DNA of 64,000 bases from Macrostomum hystrix (taxonomy: Eukaryota; Platyhelminthes; Macrostomidae), in assembly GCA_950097015.1 (NCBI GenBank), contig CATNEN010000038.1, positions 16,300,001 through 16,364,000 on the forward strand, given 5' to 3'. The notes beneath the pieces are model-generated. The model was not told where the DNA came from. It made no database searches and saw only the letters and a program-made list of their open reading frames with translations. Of this stretch, positions 11,201-21,200 are shown one piece after another; the stretch's first letter is position 1; each line of letters starts with the position of its first letter. A program made the translations under genes and the position numbers.

Positions 11201-11534
11201 TACTGTGAGTACTATCATCCTTCCTGCTACTGTGAGTAGTATCATGCTTCCTACTACTGTGAGTAGTATCATCCTTCTTACTACTGTGAGTAGCATTATC
11301 CCTCCTACTACTGTGAGTAGTATCATCCTTCCTACTACTATGAGTAGTATCATCCTTCCTACTAGTGTGAGGCACGTTTTTCTTTCTGCGGTGAGCAGCA
11401 GCATTATCTTCTTCTTCTGACTCGCTTGGCTCTTCTACAATTTCTTTATCTTCTTCTTCTGAGTCATTATCATTTCGACGAGAATGACTCTTGCTGTGCG
11501 ATTGCTTCTTGGCTTCATTGTCTGAGTCGGACAT
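8205..11534 (-). CDS. PPWD1: PPWD1: WD-repeat peptidyl-prolyl isomerase of the spliceosome
   Basis: Three exons: 11534-10713, 10122-9643 and 9218-8205, all phase 0, giving 771 residues. Seen: a serine/lysine/threonine/histidine-rich N-terminus; WD region from about 190 with YERSYMHRAPVTHVGY and DGHLKLWAKQDPGVEFVKHF; FDVGNFDMINM and YKTDTDLF in exon 2; DMEFGKRMAVEKELE in exon 3; and a cyclophilin domain at about 617-771 with FHRVIKGFMVQTG (R660, the catalytic arginine), GSQFFITVAPTPWLD (W726) and HTVFGRV. Order and motifs match human PPWD1 throughout. Known role: nuclear cyclophilin of catalytic spliceosome complexes, cis-trans isomerising X-Pro bonds. All key cyclophilin residues are kept, so activity is expected. 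Intron 1 contains a tandem array; intron 2 a SINE. The N-terminal extension is longer than in human because of a coding repeat. Confidence 0.95.
9280..9596 (-). mobile_element. tRNA-derived SINE, family A, copy 2
   Basis: On the minus strand: GGTCGGTGGCAGAGCGGATA, then AAGTTCGATTCCGCGG and the common body, ending in an ATT-rich tail near 9280. It lies inside PPWD1 intron 2 in the same orientation as the gene. Confidence 0.85.
10200..10620. repeat. Degenerate 34-bp array in PPWD1 intron 1
   Basis: About 12 diverged units built on CAGCTTGAGTATCTCAGTAG and GTCGAGTCTTGACA. Starts about 90 bp downstream of the exon 1 donor (10712). Confidence 0.8.
11150..11410 (-). repeat. Coding 27-bp repeat in the PPWD1 N-terminus
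   Basis: Eight or so tandem copies of a nine-residue unit, SRKDDTTHS, with variants SRRDNATHS, SKKDDTTHS and SRKHDTTHS, inside exon 1. Charged and probably disordered; likely variable in length between individuals. Confidence 0.85.
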
Positions 11535-11884
11535 TTCAACAATCTGTTTGGATCTGCTTAGTCAAGCTGAAAAAAGCCAAATACATTAATTAAAATGTAA
11601 AACTATGAGTACATTTCTATTTCGACACTAATATCTGCCTAAATTGGCGCAACAGTTAGCCTAATTAAAATAAATATATAAAACTAAGTCCAACATTTAG
11701 AAAAATTTATTTAACATGCACAAGCGAACATTCTATTTTAATTTCTTTTAAGCATGTATATAACTACGACTACAATTTGTATCGGGTCAGATCGTAGCTA
11801 TCATAGGACCAGCAGAGTGTGCATTAAGAGTCATACGATAGGCTAGTAGCTAGGGTCGGAAGCTTCACTGAAGCGCACACGTTG

Positions 11885-12535
11885 TTAATATGTACTTTTC
11901 TTCTTAGCAAAAGTCATCTTCTTGTCCACCTCGAAGCTGTACCGATAGCTGGGCGTTACGTCGCGATAATCACCATCAACAGCGTCAAATGTTTCAGCCG
12001 GCTGCGGCTGGGTGAACAGCGGACCAGACAATGACAGGCCGAACAATGCTTCGTCCGGCTGATTGGCCGCTTCGAATAATGCCAAATCTAGTGACTTCAG
12101 ATGCTCCATGGCTCTGTATAGCTCGGCTTTCTGATTGGACAATAGGGTGCACTCCCTGTACAACTGTTGCCACTTGTATTTGGTCCACTCTTTCATTAGT
12201 AGGGCCCGGCGTTCCACCTCTTCGACAGTCAGAGCTTCGTGTTGACGCTCTCGGCTATTTAGCGTCTTCATAAATTGCCGTTCGCCTTCAATCTCTTCCA
12301 GAGGTTTGAGATAGCGGCCGCGCTGCTCTAATCGTTTGATTTCTTTTTCGATTCGACGCGTCTTCTTGCGAATTCGTTCCAGCTCCACCTGGGGATCCAC
12401 GCGCTTCTTCTTCTTCAATGGCTCGGATGGCAAGACGAAGGTTAGGTGAAAATTGCGCACACAGCATAGCCGACCGCCAGATGACGATGCGGCATACGCT
12501 ACTGTAAGTAGCTGTTTAGCGCATGTTGCTAGCAT
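11885..12535 (-). CDS. MRPL40: Mitochondrial ribosomal protein mL40
   Basis: Single-exon frame of 216 residues. Seen: an N-terminal stretch with alanine, serine and arginine residues (MLATCAKQLLTVAYAASSSG) compatible with a mitochondrial targeting peptide; a KKKKRVDPQVELERIRKK block; RRIEKEIKRLEQRGRYLKPL; and RRALLMKEWTKYKWQQLYRE. The last two match the conserved core of MRPL40 (RRKRALLLKKWSLYKQQE in human, from memory). Length is close to the human protein. Known role: component of the large subunit of the mitochondrial ribosome. An AATAAA on the minus strand near 11708 could be its polyadenylation signal. Sits 350 bp from the PPWD1 start codon on the same strand; no sign of shared transcription. 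Confidence 0.88.
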   Translation of the reverse strand: MLATCAKQLLTVAYAASSSGGRLCCVRNFHLTFVLPSEPLKKKKRVDPQVELERIRKKTRRIEKEIKRLEQRGRYLKPLEEIEGERQFMKTLNSRERQHEALTVEEVERRALLMKEWTKYKWQQLYRECTLLSNQKAELYRAMEHLKSLDLALFEAANQPDEALFGLSLSGPLFTQPQPAETFDAVDGDYRDVTPSYRYSFEVDKKMTFAKKKSTY

Positions 12536-13141
12536 TTGATAGCGACTAGGCGATTGGTAAGGTGAGGTTGACTACGGTGGCTGAAAAAGCATGGTTTTTG
12601 TGACAAGATAATAAAAGTCTAACGAAACACGAATGTCTATAAATGAAGGCTGAGTTAATTCTTTTGCAAAGCTCTAAACACTGGCTTCCCTCGTCAAATT
12701 TCTCCCCTTTTCGTCTGGCTGAGTCTCCATAATCTCATCTCTCCTCTGAAGCATCTATGCAATGTCTATTCTTAACATTGTCTCATTTCTCACGTGTATT
12801 ATATCTCCCCGACCAGAATAATCTTATGGCACTTATTGTTAAACCTTACTTACCTTAAAAATTCTTTAGTTTAAAATAAGGAAAATCATATTAATACACA
12901 CGAGTAGATAGTGCCAGAAGAAAACACAGTGAAATTCGCAACTTGGCAGTATTTTATTTACAAATGAAAACTAGCAGACAAAATGATTGAACAATTGTCA
13001 TAAAAACTATGCCTAGAAAGTTAAATACGCCTATTATAGAAAAGCTGGGTTTTTATGCGACAAAATTCAACTGGCTCAATTAAAATGTAACTAGAAAAAT
13101 TTTAAGATTTACAAATGTTATGATGTTGCAGAAAATTCGCA
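12536..13141. other. Intergenic, MRPL40 to PPP1R8
   Basis: Contains the putative MRPL40 promoter side and the 3' flank of PPP1R8. A minus-strand AATAAA near 12955 lies about 185 bp after the PPP1R8 stop and is a fair polyadenylation signal. I see no gene or repeat here. Confidence 0.5.
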
Positions 13142-16100
13142 CTAAGAGACCATAAATCCCGGCCTTTTGCCTGGCCACGCCTCCTTGGCGTATTTCTTCT
13201 TTCTTGGCGTGTCCAAAGAAGTGTCACCGCTGCCGGTTCCTTCGTGTGCCTCATCACCAGGAGCAGCCGAAGCTGCAGCGGCGGTGGCAGCAGTTGGCAG
13301 AGTCGGAATCGGTGGAGGAGCTGGCGGTTCAACATCGACATCCGGCGTCAGATTTGGCAATGCCAGTCCAAGTTTAGCTGCGGCGCTAAACGCGCCCAGA
13401 CTTAAAGCAGACGCCGACAACGAGTCGCCCATAACGCCGGATGAAGTCATTGAAGAAGCCGAGGCTGTCGCAGAGACGGACTCTTCGTCAGCCGAATGAC
13501 TCTGCTGGTGATAGTGCAACTGACTCTGGCCAGTTGGCTGGGAATCGTCCTGTCCAATAAACTTGGCTTTCTTGCCAGTATTTGGTATGAAAGTCTCGTA
13601 GACTAGATTTCTAAAACGGCCCACTGTGGGATCCACATCCTCAGGGTTGATGACGTCATCCTCGTCCGCGAATGTGATGCAACGACCGCGACGACGCTTC
13701 CGCGAGGCGATGGCCTGATAAAGTATTAGATTAGATTTTAACGACTGCTATTACCCACTGTCTCCTAGTTTATTATTACCCACTGTCTCCTAGCCTGTCA
13801 TTACCCACTATCTCCTAGTTTATTATTACCCACTGCCTCCTTGTTTGCTATTACCCACTGTCTCCTAGTCTGTCATTACCCACTATCTCCTAGTTTATTA
13901 TTAACCACTGTCTCCTTGTTTGCTATTACCCACTGTCTCCTAGTCTGTCATTACCCACTATCTCCTAGTTTATTATTAACCACTGTCTCCTAGCCTGTCA
14001 TTACCCACTGTCTCCAAGTCTATCATTACCCACCGTTTCTTAGTCTGTCATTACCCACCGTTTCTTAGTCTGTCATTACCCACTGTCTCCTAGTCTGTCA
14101 TTACCCACTGTCTTCAAGTCTGTCATTACCCACCGTTTCTTAGTCTGTCATTACCCACTATCTCCTAGTTTATTATTAACCACTGTCTCCTAGCCTGTCA
14201 TTACCCACTGTCTCCAAGTCTATCATTACCCACCGTTTCTTAGTCTGTCATTACCCACCGCTTCTTAGTCTGTCATTACCCACTGTCTCCAAGTCTGTCT
14301 CTAAACAACGTTTCTTAGTCTGTCATTACCCACTGTCTCCAAGTCTGTCATTACCCACCGTCTCCTAGCCTGCCATTACCCACTGTCTCCTAGTTTATAA
14401 TTACCCACTGTCTCCAAGTCTGTCATTACCCACTGTCTCCAAGTCTGCCATTAGCTGTACAGTCTCCCAGTCCAAAGAAGGCATACCCCAAGCTCATCAG
14501 CAGCATCTGGATCCTGATTCTGCGCAGCGGCAGCAACAGCAGCGGCAACCACGGAAGCGATTCGTCGATTCTGCGCCGTATTAAACTCAGTTAGATTGTC
14601 TAATTCCGATTCAGTCTGTGGCAGGCCCAGATAATTGCCTTCTCGACCGCCGCCTCCTCCTCCGATACCGTTGCCAGAGATGCCGCCGCCGTCCTGATCG
14701 GTGCCTTGATCAGCGCCGATGCCTTCTAAATATCGCTGCCTATGCTGGGGTTTTTCTCTAATAATGTGCATACGACTCGAGGCGCCAAAATGAATCTCGG
14801 AGTCGATTGGCACCTGTTTAAATTGAAATTCCATGACGAAAAGGCTATCCATGTACCAAATTATCAACAGTCACAATTTGCATAGAAGAGACTAAAGAAT
14901 CAAATAGCCGTAGCCCACCTGCTGCGGCTTGTGCGGCTCCAGTCGATAGGTGCCAATGAAAGTACCGTGTGTGCTGCCTAAATCAATTAGAAACGGTCTG
15001 GACACAAATTTATGCCACAGCAGCGCAGCGTGAACACGCGAGCAGGACTCGTGATCAATTGGGAAGTCGCATAATTGCCTATTGCGGCCAAAGAAATAGC
15101 ATTTCTTCTCGTCGATCATGAGCTTCTGAACTAGTTTGCCATCTTTCAACACGTCTAAATGTAGACCCATCTGAGGTCGGCCGGCCCTAAATTTAAATTA
15201 AGAATTGTCTTTCTACTCAATTCCATTGTTGCATTGCATAGATATTTATATATGCCTAATTATATAATACTATAATATATATCATTGATGCCACTACTTA
15301 TAGTTATGAATAATAAAATTTGCAATGAAATTTTCTTGTTGTAGTTCATTATGCATTTTTATATAATGGTACAAATATTTGTTTTTATTGAATATATTAA
15401 AAACTGTAAATTGATTTCTTAAATCAAGTAAAATTGAGTTGAAGATAGTGTAGATAATAATATTTGGATCTTGATCTTTGGATTCGAATATTTGGGATTT
15501 TTAAAAAAGGGTCTTTTAAATTTGAATAAGTTTTCCAAATGTGCTTTCAAATGTAGAGCAAAAAAGTTACAGAATTTGAAATTTGTAAATTCAGTTGTTC
15601 TTGTTGCCAACACATCAAGGTTTTCTTGTGTATTTGAATTTACTGATTGAAAAATAAATAGCTAACCATTAAAATATATTACCTTAAAACTATTTTGTTC
15701 ATGCAATTGTTTTGGATCAACACAATCAAACATGGGCCAAAATTTATATATCTTCTTATAGAAAAATAAGAAGATACTTAAGAAACAAATATTACTAGGC
15801 CTACTTGGTAATTTAATTTAACAAAATCTATATCTATAAAAGTGAAAACTCTTGCTTTAATAAAAAATCAATTGATCCAAGGTTAAAGGTTCCTAATTGC
15901 AAATATTCGAGGATATACATGTGGATTTAAACAAAACAACACTGCGGCTTGTGACAAATCCATCAGTGGCATTGCAGTTGCACATCTCTACTTGATCCTA
16001 TCTGGCATTTGTTACAGCCTGATGTGGAGGCTTAAGGCTCTTTTAAAGTTTTAATTGTAAAATTCACTAGAAATACTGATATACTCACTTGTACCACTTA

Positions 16101-17187
16101 CACCTCTAACCATTTTATAGGTGCTACATTTGCCACTGATCAACAATGCACTTCCAATATTTATTTTAACTTGGCATAATAAGGACACATTATGTTTAAA
16201 CTTTGACAAACTCAAGTCCCTTGGCTGTTGCTAAGCTTCAGTCATGACTCATTAACAATTGCATACAACACATGCTTAAAATAAATAATAATATTACTTA
16301 TTGCTAGGCTATGTTGAGCAGCAGGTGGGTAACTATAATCAATTATGTCAAATGCATGGGTGACCACTATAGTTAAAGGAAGAAACTAAAAGTAGTCTAG
16401 AATACTATATAGGCTGAATAACTAAGAAAAAGCATATATATTTAGAGAGAAGGAAAGTGAGCCATTAGCAAAAGATCACCTTAATATGCAAACTCTTATA
16501 AGAGCTTTATTTGTTCTTATGGCTCAAAACTCTTTCATATTATTTTAACATACATAACTATGTGCTAACTTTGTGCTTATACTGACTATAGAAGCTAATA
16601 AAGCCTTTAAAAATGTCATTTTGTTTAAATAAGCACATTTTTAAGACATGACACATAATAAAATAATAGTAGGCCTGTGAGCTATACCTTGTTCTACTAT
16701 AGTTTGAAATGCAAGAGTAATTTCCCACCCCAATCTTGGCCAATTAGAAAATGGCTTATGTGCCAACCTCTTCTTATCCATGGAGCTAGTCAAAACTATG
16801 GCGGTCTCAGTCATGTGCCAAAGCAACTAGAATTCAAACATTTTCTATCAAATAGAAAAAAATAAATTATAATTCATAAGACTATTGGAATCAACAGGCT
16901 ATTGAATTATACTAGCTAATAATGAACATGTGCTTAATAGCTTATTGTTAACATGTCTAGCAAGCTAAGCAGGAAAATTTAAATACTAGACAAAAAGTTC
17001 TAAAATAGCCTTTTCATTTATTACATTTCTTTCTAACATGATACATAACAGAAAAACACATCAGAAGTACCCACATACAGCACTGTAGGCCTGGAAATTA
17101 TAATACTTACCATGATGGAATTTTGAAGTTGTTAAATAGTTTTTCAGATAATTCGGCCTTCTCTTTTCTATTGAGGTGTGTTGCCAT
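13142..17187 (-). CDS. PPP1R8: NIPP1, nuclear inhibitor of protein phosphatase 1 (FHA domain)
   Basis: Four exons: 17187-17111, 15186-14919, 14813-14487 and 13714-13142; 1245 nt, 414 residues; phases 2, 0, 0 agree. Exon 1 ends TG and joins G to give the tryptophan of the PSWAG motif, matching human PTWAG. Seen: FHA domain at about 33-120 with FFGRNRQLCDFPIDHESCSR and STHGTF; LGLPQTESELDNLTEFNTAQ, as in NIPP1; a basic stretch RKRRRGR followed by CITF (236-239), which fits the RVxF PP1-docking motif; VINPEDVDPTVGRFRN; and a C-terminal KKKYAKEAWPGKRP. Known role: scaffold that holds PP1 in nuclear speckles and binds phosphorylated splicing factors such as SF3B1 and CDC5L through the FHA domain. 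Human NIPP1 is 351 residues; the excess is glycine/alanine-rich insertions. Intron 1 is 1.9 kb and intron 3 is nearly all tandem repeat. Confidence 0.95.
13741..14450. repeat. 25-bp array filling PPP1R8 intron 3
   Basis: About 28 units of the form AGTCTGTCATTACCCACTGT+CTCCT. It starts about 36 bp from the donor at 14486 and runs to about 25 bp from the acceptor at 13715, leaving almost no unique intron sequence. Confidence 0.95.
15187..17110. other. PPP1R8 intron 1, AT-rich, no array
   Basis: Unlike most other long introns in the window it has no tandem repeat or SINE that I can recognise. Short open frames near 15419-15613 and 16558-16865 look spurious. Confidence 0.6.
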
Positions 17188-18239
17188 ATGTTGCTCTTCT
17201 TTTACAATAGAGCTACCTACTGTTCAGCAGTACAATTTTTAGGCAGATAAGCTATACTTCAAAAGTTAATTTAATTAAACTAAAAAGCATATCTAATAGA
17301 ATATTAACTGATAATATTACTGAAAAATTTTCCGTAATCAGGGTTAACTTTATAAAAATCCTTACAAGCAAAAACGAGTGCTTATGGGTGGTATTTTTTA
17401 CTTGGTCAATGGATACATAAAGCGTTTGTAACCTGTTACTTTGCTAAAACTAGATGCGGATCAATAAAAAGAATAAAGTGAAACACTGGTGAATACGAGA
17501 CGGCGAATTTAGTTTTAATAGAAAACAGAAATGTGACAAGCTTGTATTATTTTATGCGCAATTTGTTTTGCTTTTAAAAAGCCGCGATTTTTAGTGCTAA
17601 ATATAACAAAATAAGATTAAAGATTCAGCTTTCTATTTTTCGCATACATTGTGCCTCTCGCCTAACGGCACATGACCAAGTGTGAAATCGGAAATAAGTG
17701 TGAAATATTTTTGCAAAACTTTAGTTGATATAAAATTGTGTGACGAGTATCTGACTAAAATCCAAATACTGATGCTTACATTTGGAGTCTTACTGTAAAT
17801 ATTTCTTCTTAACATAACTTGGATGATTGTATGATGATCCGGATTAACTCCTCTCTCAAAATTGTAAATCTCTGCCCAATTAAGGTCGAACTTAGGGCCG
17901 CAAGCCTTAGATAACGAACAGCGAGGACGGTATAGTTGGTGGTTGGAAAATTCGTCGGTTAGTCTTATTTTTTTCCGTGCAGAAATTTCTGCAATATACA
18001 TGCACTTAATGTGTAGATTTTCAACGGTAATCAAATAAGAAGAAGCGAGCAAATCAGAGATTTATTTCGATAAAAACGTTAGATTTTTAGAGAATTTAGG
18101 GAAATTTAGGCGTATTTATAGATTTACCTTTAGCTAGGATACAAATCGTAAGAGTCGGTTCGTAGGGTAGATTTAGATTTAAGTAGGTTACTAATATGAA
18201 CAATAAGCAAAGTAGATTTAGGCTATAAGAAAAGCCTGT
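17188..18239. other. Intergenic, PPP1R8 to pseudokinase gene
   Basis: About 1 kb. Minus-strand 139-codon frame at 17633-18052 shows no family I recognise and no clear codon bias; I do not call it a gene. Confidence 0.45.
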
Positions 18240-21200
18240 TTAATTAGCAATCCACGACGCTTCAAGGTGAGAATTTAGTGGTTTCGCCTCCGGATTGGTC
18301 ACGGGCCGGTAGCAAATCTCCACCAGCTTTTCCATGTACTCCTCGACTAGCAGGGACAGGTCCTGGCCGTGAAATTCTGTCATGTTGTACTCTTCTGCGA
18401 ATTGAATGAGAAAGTTTGCTTTCTTCTGCTACGTTGCAAATACAAGATCTTTTGCTAAGACCCATTGAAGTCCATTTTTTCTGCATCTTTCAAGATATTC
18501 AAGCGCTCGCCATGAAAATCTAGCACATGACGTAAAAGTTCTCGCTCTATTCGATGAAACAGCTTCCAGAATCACACAACATTGCCGCATCGTCTTAATA
18601 TTCAATGACTCTCGACGGGGTGTCAGATAAAAAAACAACCAATTGTGTGCGAAATTTTTCTGCTCACAATATTTTACCATTGAACCATGTCGGTGACACA
18701 AGCTATGTCAGATTATTGAACCAATATAGATTTGCCATAGAGGTTTCATACAGAGCAATGTTTATTGTCCTTGTCACCAGGGTATTCGACAAGAATCGCT
18801 GAATATCTCGATGATGTTAACGTCGGACGGCTTTTAAAGTTCCTTTTTCGTAAGTTTTGATCCGAATGGTGGACTTTCACGAAAGAAAATTGAAACGAAA
18901 AGAGAACGAAAAGCTGAAGGATGCATCGCATGCTTCTCGTGATATACACGGCTGCTACTGCTCGAGCTGTGTGCTTGTGTTTTGTATTCCTCCATTCAGC
19001 TTTGTTAATATTATTGTAGTTGTTAAGACGCTTACTTTCCGTGATCTTCTAATTAAACATTGTGACACGGCACGTTTCTTTTCGAGCTTGTTAAGGACTA
19101 GCCAAATTTTACCGCAGTCTCGACCTCGCTTACTAAATAAAAAAAAGAATTGTTTACACCTGCTCCAACTGGTCCACATGTGCAGCCACATGTGTTGTCG
19201 AATCGAACAAAAATATATTGTAACTCACGTCGCTTTGATACCGCATCGTCAGAATAATCCTTGTCGGCGTTCGTACTGAAAGAAAAAGATGCATGGACAG
19301 CATGGATTTAATTAGTTTTTTTTTAATTAAACAATGAGGCTTCTTAACAGTAGAAAGACGACAGTTTTTTTCATCTGGGGAAAGATCTCAAATACCCACT
19401 ATACCTACTTTACGATAGCTTCCAAACCAAATGACCGCGATTTTTGAGAGTCCACAATATTGATATAAATTTACCGCCGCTTACGTGACAAGGACAACTA
19501 GCATTGCTCCGTATAAACCTCTATGGCAAATCAATATTGGTTCAAAAGTGAAAAAATAGTAGCAATTTATTCAATCCAAAATTATAATAAATGATAGCCG
19601 ACATTGATGAAATTTGGTGAGCCGGAAAATATGCCGAAAGTTGTTGGTTTTTGCCAGCAGACTCTTCGATGAGAATCGTTAAATATAGCTACGATACTGA
19701 TGGTTTTGTGATATTGTTTAATAGGTAAGAACTGAGGATTTTAAGCCTTAATCTGGATTTTCATAGCGATTGGATGAATATTTTGGGAGATACAGAAAAA
19801 ATGTGGGCCTGTGGTCTTTCTACTGTTAATAATCTTTGAACTCGCGTACCAGTCGGACACCTCGGTGAGAATCCTGCCTCTGTCCAGCTCTTGCCTTCGC
19901 CCGCCCCAGTGCCTGGTCAGGTCGTACAGGCGCTCGTACTTTGGCACATCGTCTCTACCAAGCTGGTAGCAGATGTTAATGAACTCCTTCACAGTTGGTG
20001 GCAGATCTGTGAACGGCTTGCACGCGCGCAGGAAGCTTTCGTCCCGAATCAGCTGGTTGAGCACTCGCTTCTTCTCTTCTTCAATCTGTTTGGCCTCCAT
20101 CTTTTGGGGCAGGAAAGTTTTGAGCTGGTTCTCTAAGAACTCGCGCTTCTCCTCCGGGCTCCACGTGCTGGTCTCAATCCCCAGCTTCTGCTGCTGGCAA
20201 GAAACCTTCGGTGCGTCATTTTTGCCCTGCCGAATCTCTTCAATGGCAGCCAGAATAGCTTCGGATATCTCTTCAGCCGGTGAGTAGAACATGTCTTCAT
20301 TGTCTTCGCTGTAGACAAACCCGATCTGCGAGTTAACAAAGTTTCGAAACGATTGTAAACTTTAAAAATGTTTAAAACTTCAAACTTCACGGAATATTCG
20401 GCTTTTTGGTTGACGCCGACAATGAAGCTGCATGCTAGGCGAGTTCTACAAGCCGCACATCCATCCACCCCCATGAGTAGCCCTCCGCCCCATGAGTACC
20501 CATCCACCCCCATGAGTACCCATCCACCCCCATGAGTACCCATCCACCCCCATGAGTACCCATCCACCCCTCATGAGTATCCATCCGCCACCCATGAGTA
20601 TCCATCCGCCACCCATGAGTATCCATCCGCCACCCATGAGTATCCATCCGCCACCCATGAGTATCCATCCGCCACCATAAGTATCCATCCGCCCGCATGT
20701 GTACTTATCCGCCTGAGTCCGCATGTGTACTTCTTGACGTCCTGGGATTCGTGACACTATAAAGACAAGCTGTTTATATAGGTATTCAATTTAAGCAAGC
20801 GAAAGCCTTACAGCCCTTTTAGGGTCTTGATCGAAGACCTTCTCCCAGCCGTTGATGATTTTGTTGTAATCATTGGCCTTCAAAGCGCTCGTGCCGCCGC
20901 CGACTCCCGACTTAACCGGCCTAGCATTGGTCCTTGACGTGTAGCTGAGGCTGCTCCGCGGCCCTGTGTCAGTCGTATTGCCTTCGACAGCGCTGCCTCC
21001 GACTTCGGCATTGTTGATGCTGCTACTACCACCGGCGCTAATGCTGCCGCCTTTTAAAATACTGCCGGCCTGGGCTGTACCCGGCGTAGGCTGCGTGCCG
21101 CTGCGCACACCGCCGAGAACGAACTTTCGATAGATGACCAGGAATAGCTCCTTGAGCTCGAAGCCGATGTCCTTGTACTGCAATCTCATCTCCATGAGCG

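Noticed and set aside
17633..18052. 139-codon minus-strand frame as a gene
   Set aside because: No recognised motif, biased towards AT-driven codons, and no splice partner or promoter signal seen.
20435..20757. Frames rich in GWILMGG / DTHGWRM
   Set aside because: Read from the 21-bp intronic array, not from unique coding sequence.
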